This document shows positions 52,204 through 53,450 of a stretch of DNA of 53,450 nucleotides, piece after piece. The notes under the pieces were generated by a model. It did no database searches. It was not told the origin of the DNA and saw only the letters and a program-made list of their open reading frames with translations. This stretch comes from an uncultured Mycolicibacterium sp. (GTDB lineage Bacteria > Actinomycetota > Actinomycetes > Mycobacteriales > Mycobacteriaceae), in assembly GCF_937941905.1 (NCBI RefSeq), contig NZ_CALDGS010000123.1, positions 1 through 53,450 on the forward strand, given 5' to 3'. The translations under genes and the position numbers were made by a program. Numbering within the stretch: the first letter of the stretch is position 1; every line of letters begins with the position of its first letter.

Positions 52204-53450
52204 TCAATCCGTTTCGTCCGGGAACGCGTTGGCCACCTTGCCGGCCCGCAGGCTGCCGTCGAGGTAGGCGGCCCGGCAGGCCCGGCGGCCGATCTTGCCG
52301 CTGGAGGTGCGCGGGATGGCACCGGCCGGGGTGAGCAGCACGTCACGGACCGCCACGCCGTGCCGCACCGCCACCGCCGAACGGATCTCGTTGATGATCG
52401 GCTCGACCTCGAGCTTGTGGGCGCCGGGCGCCCGCTCGCCGACGATCACCAACTGTTCGGAGGTGTTCTCCGGGTCGAACTTCAGGCCGCTGCCGGCGTC
52501 CTCGAACACCTCCGGCGGCAGCTGGTTGGCCGGCACCGAGAAGGCCGCCACGAAGCCGGTGCGCAGCGCCTTGGTGGCCTCCTGCGCGGTGGCCTCGATG
52601 TCCTGCGGGTAGTGGTTGCGGCCGTCGATGATGATCAGGTCCTTGACCCGGCCGGTGATGTAGAGCTCGCCGTCGTAGTAGGCCCCGAGGTCACCGGTGC
52701 GCACCCAGGTGGCGTCGTCGGACGCGCCCTCGGCGTGCGACGGGGTGGTGCGCGACTTGAGGGTGTTCTGGAACGTCGCCACCGTCTCCTCGGGCTTGTT
52801 CCAGTACCCGGTGCCCATGTTCTGGCCGCTGATCCAGATCTCGCCGACCTGGCCGTCGGGCAGCTCGGAGGCGGTCTCGGCGTCGACGATCACCGCCCAC
52901 TCGGCCACCCCGACCTTGCCGGCACCGGCCTGCGGCACCGCGTTCGGCGAGTCCTCCGGCACCGGCACGAACCGGCCCCGGTTCAGCTCGTCGCGGTCGA
53001 CGTAGGTGATCTTCGGCTCGGCGTCGATGGGGGTGGTGGACACGAACAGCGTCGCCTCGGCCAGGCCGTAGGACGGCTTGATGGCCTGCGGCTTGAAGCC
53101 GAACGGGCCGAACGCCTCGTTGAACCGGCGCACGGTGGCCGCCGAGATCGGTTCGGAGCCGTTGAGGATGGCCTTGACGTTGGACAGGTCCAGCGGCGGC
53201 TCGCCGTCCCGCGGCACGCCGCGGGCGGCGGCGTGGTCGAACGCGAAGTTCGGCGCCACCGAGTAGGAGCCGCCGGTCTCGCCCTCCTTGCGGGCCAGCT
53301 CGCGGATCCACCGGCCCGGCCGGCGCACGAACGCCGCCGGCGTCATGAACGTCACGTAGTGGCCGATCATCGGCGAGAGCATCACCGCGATCAGGCCCAT
53401 GTCGTGGAAGAACGGCAGCCAGGTGACGCCGCGGTCGCCCTCCTCGCCCT
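52204..53450 (-). CDS. fadD32: Long-chain fatty-acyl-AMP ligase FadD32 (5' part outside the window)
   Basis: The last 415 or so codons are present. They include WLPFFHDMG at the right edge, YGLAEATLFVS, GEIWISGQNMGTGYW, WVRTGDLGAYYDGELYITGR and the C-terminal catalytic region PRTSSGKIGRRACR. As a fatty-acyl-AMP ligase it activates meromycolic acid and loads it onto Pks13. It lies 92 bases upstream of pks13 on the same strand. The start codon is not in the window. Corresponds to Rv3801c. Confidence 0.93.
   Translation of the reverse strand, partial: GEEGDRGVTWLPFFHDMGLIAVMLSPMIGHYVTFMTPAAFVRRPGRWIRELARKEGETGGSYSVAPNFAFDHAAARGVPRDGEPPLDLSNVKAILNGSEPISAATVRRFNEAFGPFGFKPQAIKPSYGLAEATLFVSTTPIDAEPKITYVDRDELNRGRFVPVPEDSPNAVPQAGAGKVGVAEWAVIVDAETASELPDGQVGEIWISGQNMGTGYWNKPEETVATFQNTLKSRTTPSHAEGASDDATWVRTGDLGAYYDGELYITGRVKDLIIIDGRNHYPQDIEATAQEATKALRTGFVAAFSVPANQLPPEVFEDAGSGLKFDPENTSEQLVIVGERAPGAHKLEVEPIINEIRSAVAVRHGVAVRDVLLTPAGAIPRTSSGKIGRRACRAAYLDGSLRAGKVANAFPDETD

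Noticed and set aside
46634..52267. Very long open frame on the plus strand opposite pks13 (and similar ones opposite embC-embB)
   Set aside because: Such frames arise from extreme GC bias in the third codon position. They lack recognisable domains, start sites and plausible composition, while the opposite strand encodes clear proteins.
1..53450. CRISPR arrays, insertion sequences, rRNA genes or riboswitches
   Set aside because: No regularly spaced repeats, transposase motifs, rRNA-like sequence or recognisable aptamer was seen; the only tandem repeats are the coding ones in pks13.

Overview
The window is chromosomal DNA of a mycobacterium, most likely a rapid-growing Mycolicibacterium-type species. 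The evidence is very high GC, the arabinogalactan and mycolate gene set (bpa-wzt-glfT1-wzm-gtrA-dprE1-dprE2-aftA-embC-embA-embB, then accD4-pks13-fadD32 on the other strand), and gene order that follows the tadA to fadD32 stretch of M. tuberculosis (roughly Rv3752c to Rv3801c, from memory). Some M. tuberculosis genes of that stretch are absent, for example an Rv3779-like glycosyltransferase and anything between wzm and gtrA. I cannot name the species.

Region 1 (1-2,900) looks like accessory DNA at the 3' side of a tRNA-Ser(CGA) gene. It has less GC-biased codon use, a convergent pair of a three-cysteine DUF5131 (phage Gp37/Gp68) protein and its TcmP partner, and a two-helix membrane protein broken by an in-frame TAG. 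Region 2 (2,900-17,200) holds tadA and its companion, tyrA, a complete proXVWZ-type compatible-solute ABC operon read right to left with GTGA overlaps, and a catabolic or hypothetical stretch. That stretch includes a phosphotransferase, a phosphatase, an SDR, a frameshifted alkyl sulfatase, a phosphodiesterase, a cytochrome P450 divergent from a TetR regulator across a perfect palindrome, and a RibD-like reductase. Region 3 (17,200-27,400) carries three tRNAs, the aromatic aminotransferase pat, a lipoprotein, echA21, and a small cluster of membrane protein, PPP-type phosphatase, NrtR-like degenerate Nudix regulator and ADP-ribosylglycohydrolase fused to a dual-specificity phosphatase. A MarR/quinone-oxidoreductase pair and a cysteine-desulfurase-like protein lacking its PLP lysine follow.

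Region 4 (27,400-45,000) is the cell-wall core. Bpa activates the proteasome. GlfT1 starts galactan and Wzm/Wzt exports it. DprE1/DprE2 make decaprenyl-phosphoryl arabinose, the donor used by AftA and EmbA/B/C to build arabinan on arabinogalactan and lipoarabinomannan. Region 5 (45,000-53,450) is the mycolate condensation operon: FadD32 loads the meromycolate chain, AccD4 supplies the carboxylated partner, and Pks13 joins them. A bidirectional terminator separates it from embB.

Three genes are interrupted (one nonsense codon, two single-base shifts), and a LexA box with a decayed reading frame sits just upstream of dprE1. Many genes lack a Shine-Dalgarno and instead carry TANNNT 6-8 bases before the start codon, which suggests leaderless transcripts.
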